Assembly: GCA_002816875.1 (NCBI GenBank)
Contig: MUCP01000046.1
Span: 1 to 37,409 of the forward strand
DNA from: SAR202 cluster bacterium Io17-Chloro-G2
Lineage (GTDB): Bacteria; Chloroflexota; Dehalococcoidia; Lucifugimonadales; UBA3495
Reading direction: 5' to 3'
Length of the DNA: 37,409 nucleotides
The notes beneath the pieces were generated by a model. The model had not been told where the DNA came from and ran no database searches. It saw nothing but the letters and a program-made list of their open reading frames with translations. Made by a program: the position numbers and the translations under genes. Shown here in pieces: positions 16,219-24,933 of the stretch. How positions within the stretch are numbered: position 1 is the stretch's first letter; every line of letters begins with the position of its first letter.

Positions 16219-17331
16219 CTACTTTAAGCTTATTAGATACTCAATGACGGCGGATATGTCGTCATCGCTAAGGGTGATTTCCCCGTCCTGGTAAAAGGGC
16301 GCTCTCGCTGACATGTAGTTTCCGGGTTTGATGTCGTCAGGTTTTTCCAGCCATGATCGAAGGTTGTCCTCGTTCAAATCCAAAAGGCCAGCGGCGAACT
16401 TCTGGCGGGTCGCCAGGTCGGTAAGGTTGGGAGCGGGGGCAATGTTGCCTCCGGCCAGGAAGCCGGCCACCCTGCCGTCCACCAACGCGGCGGCATCGGC
16501 CCCGGTGGCGGTGTGGCATGAGGAGCAATTTGCGTTGAAAACGTTCTGTCCCTGCTGCGCCTGGGGAGACAATGCCGACGGTTGCCCGTAGGCCTCCACC
16601 CACGCATCGTAATCGTCTTGCTCCATGACTGTTACTTCAAACTTCATCAAAGCATGGGAGAGCCCGCAAAACTCAGCGCACTGCCCCAGGAATGTGGCCG
16701 GCAGGGTCTCTATCTTGTTTGAGTCTGCTTGAAACCACAGGCGGTTGGTATGGGTGGGAATCATGTCCACCTTGCCGGCGAGCCTGGGGATCCATAAGCT
16801 GTGAATCACGTCGTCGCTTTCCAGCCACACCTGCACCGGTGTGTCCACCGGCACGCGAAGCTCGTTGGCGGTCGTGATGGTTTTGCCGCCTCCGGCGTCG
16901 GCGTATTCGAACTCGAACCACCATTGGTGACCGGTGGCGGTCACTTCCAAGACGTAGTCGGCCGAGGCGGGAGGCTTGTCTAACTGCCAAAGGGCGACGA
17001 CAGACCATATACCTAGGCCCATGATCAAAATAGTGGGGATGACGGTCCAGGCGATTTCCAAGGGCAGGTTTCCGTGGACCTGGCTGGGCCTTTCTTGGCC
17101 GGGACGGGCGCGGAATCGTATTGCCGCGTAAATCAGGACACCTTCCACCAAGATGAAAGTTATCGCCATGATCCAGACCAATACGTTGAACAGCAGAAGC
17201 TGTTTATCCGCCACGGGTCCAGCGGCATTCCAAGTGGATCGATCACCTTGCGAACAAGCTACGGTGAGGACTAACAGGACCGCGGAGATGGCCAGGGATT
17301 TGATAAACTTGCTTCTGGGCGGGTTGGGCAC
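16219..17331 (-). CDS. ctaC: Cytochrome c oxidase subunit II with fused cytochrome c (caa3 type), lipoprotein
   Basis: 370 residues from the GTG at 17331, which has a strong GGAGGGAGGGAGA upstream. A lipoprotein signal ends at C26 (VLTVAC); two membrane helices follow, then the CuA cupredoxin domain with H177 (IHSLWIP) and C218, C222, H226 and M229 in GQCAEFCGLSHALM. A C-terminal class I cytochrome c carries CSSCH (269-273). CtaC takes electrons from a donor through haem c to CuA and then to CtaD. The frame continues upstream to 17397, but those residues are not signal-peptide-like. Its own promoter lies upstream. Confidence 0.95.
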   Translation of the reverse strand: MPNPPRSKFIKSLAISAVLLVLTVACSQGDRSTWNAAGPVADKQLLLFNVLVWIMAITFILVEGVLIYAAIRFRARPGQERPSQVHGNLPLEIAWTVIPTILIMGLGIWSVVALWQLDKPPASADYVLEVTATGHQWWFEFEYADAGGGKTITTANELRVPVDTPVQVWLESDDVIHSLWIPRLAGKVDMIPTHTNRLWFQADSNKIETLPATFLGQCAEFCGLSHALMKFEVTVMEQDDYDAWVEAYGQPSALSPQAQQGQNVFNANCSSCHTATGADAAALVDGRVAGFLAGGNIAPAPNLTDLATRQKFAAGLLDLNEDNLRSWLEKPDDIKPGNYMSARAPFYQDGEITLSDDDISAVIEYLISLK

Positions 17332-17461
17332 TCTCCCTCCCTCCCTAGAAACTAACTCGTTGCGCCGTCTCGCGGATCCCCGGGGGTTGAACCCCATTTA
17401 CAGACTCCATTGTCGCGGTTTTAACCGGTGGTTAGTGCAATTTTTCACTATCCGGTGGGAC

Positions 17462-17489
17462 ATTATCACAGGCCCATCGACACTGTCAA
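17462..17489 (-). promoter_or_regulatory. Predicted sigma70-type promoter for ctaC-ctaD-ctaE-IV
   Basis: Minus-strand TTGACA (17489-17484), a 16-base spacer and GATAAT (17467-17462) lie between ctaB and ctaC. The predicted start is near 17455, leaving a leader of about 120 bases before the GTG of ctaC. It would let the structural subunits be made independently of the haem genes ctaA and ctaB. Confidence 0.55.
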
Positions 17490-17544
17490 TGTGATCCGGC
17501 TCCCCGGTGACGGGTGTTGGGATGCCTGTTGTAATCTGGGAAAG

Positions 17545-18462
17545 TCATAACCCGATGGTGGTGTCGGCAATCATAGCCACGAACAAAAGCGCGAGATACA
17601 GAAGGGAATACAGGTACAACTTTCTCGCCCGGGGCCTTGAGTCGTTTCGTTTCAACTGCCAGGCAAATAGGAGGAATATCGTGCCCAGTGCCGCCGCGCT
17701 GCCCAGGTAGATCCATCCCACCGTAGAGATCAAAGCGAACACCAAGGTCAAGGGTATGAGCACCACCGAGTAGAGAAATATATTCGCCACGGTAGTTGGC
17801 CGTCCGGCTACCACCGGCAGCATGGGGATCCGTGCCTGGGCGTAATCTTTCTCAATCAGCAATGCCAAGGCCCAAAAGTGGGGAGGAGTCCAGAAAAAAA
17901 TTATGGTGAACAGGTACAGGGCGGGCAGGCTCAAGCTGCCGGTTACCGCCGCCCAGCCCACCAGCGGCGGAATGGAGCCTGCGGCTCCGCCTATGACAAT
18001 GTTATGGGGAGTGTTGCGTTTCAACCAGCTGGTGTAGACCAACACGTAGAATAACGTCGCGGCCATGGTCAAGGACGCCGCCAGCACGTTGACCCAGAGT
18101 GCCAGCAGCGCAAAAGCCAGGCCATTCAATAACACGCCAAACGCCAACGCGGCGCGGGGAGGGATACGTTTCCCGGGGACGGGCCTTTGCCGGGTCCGGG
18201 ACATCAACGAATCTATATCTTGTTCGAGGTAGTGGTTCAGGGCGTTGGCCCCTCCGGCGCCTAAGGAGCCTCCTACGCAAACCAGAATCACCAAGACCAA
18301 CGGCGGCGGACCGCCGGCGGCCAGAAACATTGCCCCCAAAGCGGTGATCACCAACAAAATGATGATGGGCGGTTTGGTCATGCTCAGGTAATCGCTGGCC
18401 AGGCTTATGATCGAACCGCCTTTAACAGCCTGGGACCCCGCCACCCCCGGCTGATCAATCAT
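17545..18462 (-). CDS. ctaB: Protohaem IX farnesyltransferase (haem O synthase)
   Basis: UbiA-family membrane prenyltransferase that adds a farnesyl group to haem B to give haem O. The 305 residues have about nine helices. The first aspartate-rich motif is in NHYLEQDIDSLMSRTRQRP and the second in EKDYAQARIPMLPVV, both diagnostic for CtaB. TPPHFWALAL is also typical of haem O synthases. The ATG at 18462 overlaps the end of ctaA by eight bases, so the two are translated from one message, and product passes to CtaA. It lies upstream of the oxidase subunits. Confidence 0.96.
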   Translation of the reverse strand: MIDQPGVAGSQAVKGGSIISLASDYLSMTKPPIIILLVITALGAMFLAAGGPPPLVLVILVCVGGSLGAGGANALNHYLEQDIDSLMSRTRQRPVPGKRIPPRAALAFGVLLNGLAFALLALWVNVLAASLTMAATLFYVLVYTSWLKRNTPHNIVIGGAAGSIPPLVGWAAVTGSLSLPALYLFTIIFFWTPPHFWALALLIEKDYAQARIPMLPVVAGRPTTVANIFLYSVVLIPLTLVFALISTVGWIYLGSAAALGTIFLLFAWQLKRNDSRPRARKLYLYSLLYLALLFVAMIADTTIGL

Positions 18463-19426
18463 GGGAGAGGTCCCTGGACCGCTCCGGGTACTGGAAAGGA
18501 GAAGTGGCGTGGACCAGGACGGCCAACCCGGCCACGAAGCCCCAGAGAGCGGTGGCTAGAGAAAGGTGAAGCGCCCTCAACCAGATGGCAAAGTCCAGCC
18601 AGACGGTGGCCGCCCCGGCGGCTACTTGAAGCGCGAATATGGTAGATGCTGCCATTGCAAGGAATCTTACTCCCTTCGGCCTGTCCTTGCCACGAATCCC
18701 TAAGTGCAATGAATAGAGCACGAATAGTCCGAAACCCAGCGTTGCCAACCGGTGTCCCATGTGGATTGCCTGCAGCGTGGACTGGGGAAATACATTCCCC
18801 TGGCAAAGTGGCCATGTGGTGCAGGCGGCGGTGGCGCCTGCCGCGGTGACGAAGGAACCCGTGAGGATCAATGCGTAGACGGCCACGGCCGCCGCCAGCA
18901 TCGATTTTGGGAATTTGCCAGCCCCTTCAATCCCGCCGGTCTCATCGATCTCATCGGTGGTTCTGCCCCAAATGAACGGTCCCCGGTGGGAAACCACCAG
19001 CAATAGGATGAGCGTGCCAAGTAACGCCTGAGCCAAGGCCAAGTGGGCAGCAACGATCCCGCCTGGAAGCTCGGTTAGCACCGTGACGCCGCCCAGCAAC
19101 GCCTGGCCGATGAGCAGCACGACGGCCACGGTGGCAGGGACCACGATCCACCGGTCTCGCCGGTGGGTCATCCAAGCCGCGATGCAAGTCGCTAATACCA
19201 ACGGTCCCACCAGGGCGGAGGCGACCAGCCGGTGGCTGTATTCGATCACCGGCTGAAGTTCCAAGGGCGGAAATATTCCTCCGTGGCACAATGGCCAGTC
19301 GGGACAGCCAAGGCCGGAGCCGGTGACTCTCACAACGCCACCCAGCACCACCAATGCCCCAACGGTCAAAACAGAAAGCCAGCACAACCCCTTGAACCAG
19401 GGCTTGGGCTGTGATGTCAATGCCAT
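18455..19426 (-). CDS. ctaA: Haem A synthase
   Basis: COX15/CtaA family integral membrane protein of 323 residues and about eight helices, in two homologous halves. It oxidises the C8 methyl of haem O to the formyl group of haem A. Each half has an extracytoplasmic cysteine pair: CPDWPLCHG early and CTTWPLCQG later, the arrangement seen in cysteine-containing CtaA proteins. Haem-ligand histidines are present in EYSHRLVAS, AHLALAQ, MGHRLATLG and ALHLSLA. The ATG at 19426 lacks a clear Shine-Dalgarno sequence. First gene of the ctaA-ctaB pair, divergent from the ABC transporter genes. Confidence 0.95.
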   Translation of the reverse strand: MALTSQPKPWFKGLCWLSVLTVGALVVLGGVVRVTGSGLGCPDWPLCHGGIFPPLELQPVIEYSHRLVASALVGPLVLATCIAAWMTHRRDRWIVVPATVAVVLLIGQALLGGVTVLTELPGGIVAAHLALAQALLGTLILLLVVSHRGPFIWGRTTDEIDETGGIEGAGKFPKSMLAAAVAVYALILTGSFVTAAGATAACTTWPLCQGNVFPQSTLQAIHMGHRLATLGFGLFVLYSLHLGIRGKDRPKGVRFLAMAASTIFALQVAAGAATVWLDFAIWLRALHLSLATALWGFVAGLAVLVHATSPFQYPERSRDLSHD

Positions 19427-19761
19427 GAAGATCCGATGAGGGATTCCGGGGTTAGAGAATCGAATTTAGACATAGCCCAGAGTTGGGGGCGGCCATAAAT
19501 TGGACCGTTGAGGAAAGCCGCCTCGACTTCTTGATATTCTGCTGTGACAGTGTGTAGTGGTAGACGTCCGCGGCGGGGTTGGGAGGCTCATGAAGAGGGG
19601 TCAGCAGGCCGCCGAAGATCAACCGCCCAGGAACGTAACATAGGGGTATTTTGATGTCAACGAGAGGGCACTTGCAGGGCGCGCAGTGGGCAATCCAGCC
19701 GGTCCGAGTTAAGCTACCAGCGTGATACAATTCTTCGGGTGCCTCAGCAGACGTGGTTTTG
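19427..19761. other. Divergent intergenic region between ctaA and the ABC transporter
   Basis: This must hold promoters in both directions. On the plus strand a TACAAT box lies at 19726-19731, with a predicted start near 19738, but no convincing -35. I could not find a good promoter for ctaA. The long minus-strand frame crossing this stretch is the antisense shadow of the ATPase gene. No structured RNA was recognised. Confidence 0.45.
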
Positions 19762-20691
19762 ATGGAAGACGCGGTCCTAGTCGATTCTTTAGTCAAACGT
19801 TTTGGTTCAGTCAACGCGGTCGACGATATTTCGTTTAACGTCCAGCGGGGCGAGATATTTGGCATCTTGGGCCCCAACGGAGCGGGGAAAACCACCACCC
19901 TGGAGATAATCGAGGGGCTCCAGTCCCCGACCCAGGGAAGCGTCTCGGTTCTTGGCATGGACATCCGGCGGCAGGGCGCCCAAATAAAGGCCAGGATCGG
20001 CGTCCAGCTCCAATCCGCCGCCTACTTCGACTACTTGTCACTCCACGAGATCCTAGCCCTGTTGGGGACCTTCTACCCCAAATCGGTGCGGCCGCCGGAA
20101 CTTTTGGACCAGGTTGATCTGGCCGGCCAGGCCAAGATGCGGCTCAATCAACTTTCCGGCGGGCAAAAGCAACGATTCACCATAGCTGCCAGCCTGGTCA
20201 ACTCTCCCGAATTGGTGATACTGGACGAGCCCACCACCGGGCTGGACCCTCTAGCCAGGCGAAACATTTGGGGGCTGATCCGGCAGATCCACCAGCAGGA
20301 CGTGACCATCGTCCTGACCACTCACTACATGGAAGAGGCCCAAAACCTCTGTCAAAGATTGGCGATCATGGATCAAGGCCGCTTGGTAGCGGTAGATACC
20401 CCGGCCAATCTCATCTCCCGGCTGGGCGCCGCCTATAGTGTGAAAGTGGTTCTGGCCCATCCTTTGACCGACGCCCAGATCGCCGCTTTTGACGCCGGAG
20501 TGGAGGTGGTCCAGGGCCAGTTTCAAGACCAAAACACCTATTTGCTGCGCTTGAACGACCATTCCAAGTCGTTGGGGCCGGTGTTGGACCAGATCAGCAA
20601 GAACGGGGCCGGTCTGGAACACATGGAAGTCACCCCGGTGACCTTGGAAGACGTGTTCCTTGAGCTCACCGGCAAGGAACTAGTGGACTAG
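19762..20691 (+). CDS. ABC transporter ATP-binding protein
   Basis: ATPase of an ABC-2-type exporter, 309 residues from the ATG at 19762 (a GTG at 19753 would add three). Walker A is GPNGAGKTT at 37-45, the signature LSGGQKQR starts at 131, and Walker B LVILDEP is at 151-157, followed by the H-loop in LTTHYMEEAQ. The roughly 100-residue C-terminal region is typical of drug or polysaccharide/lipid exporters of the CcmA/DrrA group. No clear Shine-Dalgarno sequence precedes either start. The permease gene follows after 16 bases, so the two form one exporter. The substrate is unknown; its place next to cta genes is suggestive but not decisive. Confidence 0.94.
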   Translation: MEDAVLVDSLVKRFGSVNAVDDISFNVQRGEIFGILGPNGAGKTTTLEIIEGLQSPTQGSVSVLGMDIRRQGAQIKARIGVQLQSAAYFDYLSLHEILALLGTFYPKSVRPPELLDQVDLAGQAKMRLNQLSGGQKQRFTIAASLVNSPELVILDEPTTGLDPLARRNIWGLIRQIHQQDVTIVLTTHYMEEAQNLCQRLAIMDQGRLVAVDTPANLISRLGAAYSVKVVLAHPLTDAQIAAFDAGVEVVQGQFQDQNTYLLRLNDHSKSLGPVLDQISKNGAGLEHMEVTPVTLEDVFLELTGKELVD

Positions 20692-20707
20692 CCGTGGAGG
20701 ACCAGCT

Positions 20708-21823
20708 GTGGTAGCGCTGACCCTGGCCAATCTGAAGATGATGAGCCGCAACCGGCAAGCGGCGTTCTGGGCATTGTTTTTCCCCCTGCTGTTGGTGGTG
20801 GTCTTTGGCCTTTTTGACATTGATGGCGTGGGTCCGGGCGGGTTGTCGGTCTTGGACCTGTCGGGTTCACCTGTTTCCCATCAAATACGTGAGGATTTGG
20901 AGGCCATCAACCTCCTGACGGTTGGGGAATTTGGAGACGGCGAAGCTCAAGCCCGGAGCGCCGTGGCCAGCGGAGACCTGGATTATCTTTTGATGATCCC
21001 CTTGGGAATCGACGACCCGGACAAGTTGCGAGACCCTGACAGCCGGTTGGCGGTGAAGCTGGTTTACGGTTCTGGCAACCCAGGCAGGAATCAATTAGTG
21101 GATGGAACGGTGCGCAGCGTGGTCGCCCGGGTCCTGGCGGAGATGCCGGGTGTGCCCTACCTGGGATTGGTAGAGTCCCAAGTGGTTGAGTCTGAAGAGG
21201 TGGCGGTTGCCCAGGTGTCCTATTTCGATGGCGTGTTGATGGGCTTGGTGGGCCTGGGCATAATGACCAACTCAATCATATCCATAGCGGTGCGTATAAG
21301 CACCTACCGCAATTCGTCCATATTGAAACGGCTCTTGGTCACGCCGTTGCCAATTTGGAAATACTTTGTGGGAGAGGTGGCGGCTCATGTGGTGTTGGCG
21401 TTGATCCAGGCGGCCCTTATCCTGGCCGTGGGGGTCTTTGTTTTTGGGGCGCGCATCCAGGGTAATCTGCCGGGCAACCTGCTGGGCATATTCGCCATTG
21501 TCGCCCTGGGAAGCATGGTGTTCTTAAACATCGGTTTCATCGTGTCCGCCTGGTCACGGACCCCCGCCGCCGCTTCGGGCATGGGCAACGCGATAGCCCT
21601 TCCCATGATGTTCTTCGCGGGTACCTTTTTCTCCACCGCCGCCCTTCCTTGGGTGCTGCCATACGCCGCCCAGGCATTGCCTTTGACACCCATGCTGTTG
21701 GCCATGCGGGAGGTGGCGAATGCGGGCCAACCTCTGTGGACTACCTGGCCCCAACTGGCCATCCTGGCCGGGTGGGCGCTTGCCACCGGAGTGGCCGCCA
21801 CCCGGGTGTTCAAATTCAATTGA
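20708..21823 (+). CDS. ABC-2 type transporter permease
   Basis: Membrane partner of the preceding ATPase; 371 residues. One N-terminal helix (AFWALFFPLLLVVVFGLF) is followed by a large extracytoplasmic domain (about 40-170) and a cluster of five helices from about 175 on, including GLVGLGIMTNSIISIAV and ALIQAALILAVGVFVFG, the layout of ABC-2 permeases. It starts with GTG at 20708, with GGAGG exactly seven bases upstream. Its TGA overlaps the ATG of the next gene by one base. The export substrate cannot be predicted. Confidence 0.93.
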   Translation: MVALTLANLKMMSRNRQAAFWALFFPLLLVVVFGLFDIDGVGPGGLSVLDLSGSPVSHQIREDLEAINLLTVGEFGDGEAQARSAVASGDLDYLLMIPLGIDDPDKLRDPDSRLAVKLVYGSGNPGRNQLVDGTVRSVVARVLAEMPGVPYLGLVESQVVESEEVAVAQVSYFDGVLMGLVGLGIMTNSIISIAVRISTYRNSSILKRLLVTPLPIWKYFVGEVAAHVVLALIQAALILAVGVFVFGARIQGNLPGNLLGIFAIVALGSMVFLNIGFIVSAWSRTPAAASGMGNAIALPMMFFAGTFFSTAALPWVLPYAAQALPLTPMLLAMREVANAGQPLWTTWPQLAILAGWALATGVAATRVFKFN

Positions 21824-22227
21824 TGGGCCGATCTTCCCTCAATCCCAGCGCGCCTGTGTCTGGTTCCCTGAGTGGGGTCCCCTGCAGGCTCCCCGGAATG
21901 AATGCCGCGGGGGCCGTCATTTTCTCGCTGGCCCTTATTTTCGCAGTTGCCTGCGGCGAGCCTGGATCCCGGCTAACGGGTCAAGAGCCGCGGCAGGTGG
22001 CTGGGATGGTGGTGGAAGTGGTGGCCCGGGATATCGATGAAGTAGAGACCTTGCGGATCAGAGACAGCGCCGGGAAGGTTTGGACCTTTACGACCGAAGG
22101 TTACGCGGGGTTTACCCCGGCGCATCTTAGAGAGCATCAGCTATTTGGCGACGCCGTGACCGTCACATATCAAGAAAGAGATCGCTTGGAAGGACTGGTC
22201 CTGGTAGCGTCGTTGATCGCCGATTAG
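21823..22227 (+). CDS. Small lipoprotein of unknown function
   Basis: 134 residues if it starts at the ATG overlapping the permease stop (TGATG). An internal ATG at 21898 gives a cleaner lipoprotein signal, ending FAVAC at C22 of that form. The mature part, about 85 residues, is all beta by appearance: GMVVEVVARDIDEVETLRI, KVWTFTTEGYAGFTPAHLRE, then GDAVTVTYQERD and LVLVASLIAD. It looks like an OB-fold-like domain; I know no named family for it. Coupling to the permease suggests an accessory of the exporter or an envelope protein. It ends six bases before the convergent thioredoxin-like gene. Confidence 0.75.
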   Translation: MGRSSLNPSAPVSGSLSGVPCRLPGMNAAGAVIFSLALIFAVACGEPGSRLTGQEPRQVAGMVVEVVARDIDEVETLRIRDSAGKVWTFTTEGYAGFTPAHLREHQLFGDAVTVTYQERDRLEGLVLVASLIAD

Positions 22228-22233
22228 CGGACA

Positions 22234-23250
22234 TCAAAGTAGGTCCAGCAAGGCCGCTTCGATCTCTTGGGCGGTGGTGAATTGCTCGAACTTAGCCCGA
22301 ACCCGGCCTTCACCGTCGATGACGAATGTCCAGGGTTCCGTGGGCAGGTTCCATTCTGTCACCGCCGGTACCGTCCCGCCCACTGGCCTTCCGCCTTCGA
22401 TAAGATGCGGGTCCTTGAAAACTTCTACGTGAATGAAGTTGGCCCGGTCTTGATACTTTTCTTTTACCTGGGAGATCACTTCCACCTGGGGGCCACAGGT
22501 CGCGCTTGCGCAAAAAGCGGGAGTGGAAAAGACCAGCACCAAAGGCTTGCCCGAATCCAGCGCTTCGTCCACCGACAGCCGGTACAGGTCTGGGTCCGGC
22601 GGATTGGCGCTGGTGATCGTTGCCAGGTCATTGGCTGTGTCTATCGTGAGAGTCACGGTGCGGGGCGCTGCTTGGCCCACCGCAGGTGTATCCGAGACAC
22701 CTTTGACTTGGAACGCGCCTCTGGCGTTGATGGCTGTACCGTCAGCTGCGGTGGCCTCGACGTTCAATCGCCAGAACCCTGGTTTGTCTAGAGACAATTC
22801 GGTGGTGAGCACTCCCTGGTCGCCCACCGGCCATTCTTGGAAGCGTGCCATCGATGTTGCGCGGACATCGGCTGTTTTTTCCTCGGGGTCTAGGAAAACC
22901 GCGTTGACCTGGGCCTCGCCAGGCCGAACCGGCATACCTTCCCTGTCCACCAGGCCGAACACGACCCGGTTGGGCCCCACGGCCAGATCGGTGGTTATGA
23001 TCACCGCGCTGAATTGCGGGCCGCCCATCTCACCGGCACCCGTTTCCGAGAGCCGTGTGACCGGGGGCGCGGACGTAAGGGCATCTCCCGAAGAACACGC
23101 GGCGGCCAGCAGCACGGCAGCCAGCATCGCTGTCCCCGCAATACCCTTGATGAGGCGCGGGACAAGGTATGGGACGAAGGATGGCCAAAAGCTCTTCAAG
23201 CCGAGTTTAGGGGAACTTGGGCGGGTTCTTAGCATCGGCTGGAGAGGCAT
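22234..23250 (-). CDS. Thioredoxin-fold lipoprotein with N-terminal Ig-like (YtkA/FixH-type) domain
   Basis: Secreted protein with a lipobox LLAAAC (Cys 52 from the ATG at 23250). After it comes a beta-sandwich domain, with VVFGLVDREGMPVRPGEAQV and KPGFWRLNVEAT, that resembles YtkA/FixH-like domains. A C-terminal thioredoxin fold follows, with PLVLVFSTPAFCASATCGPQ, where the cysteines are four residues apart (CxxxxC) rather than CxxC. The late VPAVTEWNL has the cis-proline position and WTFVIDGEGRV ends the domain. The wide cysteine spacing argues against simple disulfide exchange; it could bind metal. The start is uncertain (GTG 23289, ATG 23250 or 23232, TTG 23199), and none has a good ribosome-binding site. 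Confidence 0.85.
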   Translation of the reverse strand: MPLQPMLRTRPSSPKLGLKSFWPSFVPYLVPRLIKGIAGTAMLAAVLLAAACSSGDALTSAPPVTRLSETGAGEMGGPQFSAVIITTDLAVGPNRVVFGLVDREGMPVRPGEAQVNAVFLDPEEKTADVRATSMARFQEWPVGDQGVLTTELSLDKPGFWRLNVEATAADGTAINARGAFQVKGVSDTPAVGQAAPRTVTLTIDTANDLATITSANPPDPDLYRLSVDEALDSGKPLVLVFSTPAFCASATCGPQVEVISQVKEKYQDRANFIHVEVFKDPHLIEGGRPVGGTVPAVTEWNLPTEPWTFVIDGEGRVRAKFEQFTTAQEIEAALLDLL

Positions 23251-23382
23251 GTTCAGTCCGAAAAGTTGTGGTGGCAATATCTTAATCACGCCTGTACAGC
23301 AATGTAGTACGGGGAGCGCTGCCCCGCGGATGTTTTGCCTGGGGGCAGGGCAGTGAGAACTCCGACTTCCAGGGGATTTGAC

Positions 23383-24798
23383 CTACTCCCGCACGCAAAG
23401 TTGAATCAGAGGGTCCACCCTGAGCGCCTGATCCAGATTTGACACTGCTTCGACGATACCCAGGAGTTTATGCTTAGGCCACTCCATATCGTCGAAGAGG
23501 GCGGTGACTCGCTGGGTCTCCGTGGCCAGGTCCCATTCCAACTCATTGCCCCGGAACTCGCCTTGATAGGTGGTGCCGCCCAACATTCGTATGGTGATGC
23601 GCGGGGCGAAGGCGGGCCGGTCTTTGTGGCCGATGATTTCCACCCGGTTCAGCAGCGCCATGACCAGTTGGTCGTCAACCGGCCCGGTGGGAGCCGCTGC
23701 GTGGCCGGGGTCGATGCGGGGTTTCAGGGGCGGATAGCTGCCGTGGGCGCAGGTGTAAGCGGTGAAGTAGTGTGTGCTCCCCACCCCCGGCGCGCTCCGC
23801 TGGGTATTGGGAAAGGCCGGTGAAGGGTATGAGGTTTCCAGCCAGTTCATGTCCACCGTGATCTTTTCCACCTCCGCGGGGTCTAGGGCGTGGCTAGAAC
23901 GGATCTGCGTCATCAACTCGATGACAGGACAGTTGTATCCCGCCGTCTGGTAGATCTTGGGTGTGACATGCATGATCTCCCAGCGCTGTCCCAGGTCCTC
24001 GCCCACGGCGGCAACCGACGTTTCCAATGGACCGGTGAATACGTAAGAAAGTTTGCCTTGGTTGTTGCCGGTGAAAGCGTTGTAAAAGCCGGCATCGCCC
24101 TCAAGGGCATATTCCGACCCTTTCACGTTCTCCCGGGCCAGCAGCGCGGCCGTCACCCCGCTCCGGGTGGAGTTGGGCTCGTGATACATCATTTCGTTGC
24201 CGCCGGCCCTGGCGCCTTCGGTGGTTCCGCCGGTGAAGGTGGCCGCCAGCGCCAGGGAGGCCACCACTTCGTCTTCGGTCAGGCCGATGAGCTTTCCCGT
24301 GGTAACCGCCGCTCCCAGCGTCCCGTATACCGGGCTGGAACGGAATCCCCGGGCCTGGGTGGAAGGGATGAAATCGCCGGCGATTCGGGCTTCTAGTTCG
24401 TAACCGAGCACCAAGGCGGTGAGCAGGTCCCGCCCGGTAGCTCTGGTCAACTCGGCAGATGCCAGGCCGGCCGGGATCACACATGCTCCGGGATGGATCA
24501 GCATCCGGTAGGAATCCGACTGGTTGGTGGCATGCATCAGCTTACTGTTGGCGAAGACAGCCCCGCTGCGGGTGGCCCGGCTTCCGTCCACCAATATGGT
24601 GGCCCCATCGGGTTTGGGTTCTTCGGTTTTGGCGAACTCGATGGCCGCCTTTCCGTGGCCGGTGCCGGCGCCGATGATGGCAATGATGAGTTGATGAAGT
24701 AAAGACGCTTTGATCTTGTCGACCACTTGAGGAGGGAGCGCTTCGTAATCCAGCGCATGGGCGAACCGGGCTAGGGTCCTGCTCAAGGAATCGGCCAA
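23383..24798 (-). CDS. MmgE/PrpD family protein
   Basis: 471 residues, the usual length for the 2-methylcitrate dehydratase-like family. The helical N-terminal domain includes LLHQLIIAIIGAGTGHG, SGAVFANSKLMHATNQSDSY and TALVLGYELEARIAG, followed by PVYGTLGAAVTTGKLIGL and the smaller C-terminal domain (ITVDMNWLETSYP). Members dehydrate or isomerise carboxylic acids such as 2-methylcitrate and aconitate, but distant ones like this cannot be assigned. I chose TTG at 24798 because AGGAGGT lies seven bases upstream; the 37 further residues possible upstream are not family-like. Last gene of the leftward catabolic cluster. Confidence 0.9.
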   Translation of the reverse strand: MADSLSRTLARFAHALDYEALPPQVVDKIKASLLHQLIIAIIGAGTGHGKAAIEFAKTEEPKPDGATILVDGSRATRSGAVFANSKLMHATNQSDSYRMLIHPGACVIPAGLASAELTRATGRDLLTALVLGYELEARIAGDFIPSTQARGFRSSPVYGTLGAAVTTGKLIGLTEDEVVASLALAATFTGGTTEGARAGGNEMMYHEPNSTRSGVTAALLARENVKGSEYALEGDAGFYNAFTGNNQGKLSYVFTGPLETSVAAVGEDLGQRWEIMHVTPKIYQTAGYNCPVIELMTQIRSSHALDPAEVEKITVDMNWLETSYPSPAFPNTQRSAPGVGSTHYFTAYTCAHGSYPPLKPRIDPGHAAAPTGPVDDQLVMALLNRVEIIGHKDRPAFAPRITIRMLGGTTYQGEFRGNELEWDLATETQRVTALFDDMEWPKHKLLGIVEAVSNLDQALRVDPLIQLCVRE

Positions 24799-24933
24799 TT
24801 TTGCACCTCCTGGGCGCGTCCGGTCGAAGCGGTACGGGGACGTGGGGGATTGTATGCGGTCCCCACAGAATATGGTCAACTGGAAATGGGTCAACACCCG
24901 GGCGGTCACCGCCCGCCAAACTAGGTCCCTATG

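Noticed and set aside
19452-19964. Minus-strand frame of 170 codons across the ctaA/ABC gap
   Set aside because: Its middle is the typical antisense translation of a Walker A region (VVVFPAPLGP), so it is a shadow of the ATPase.
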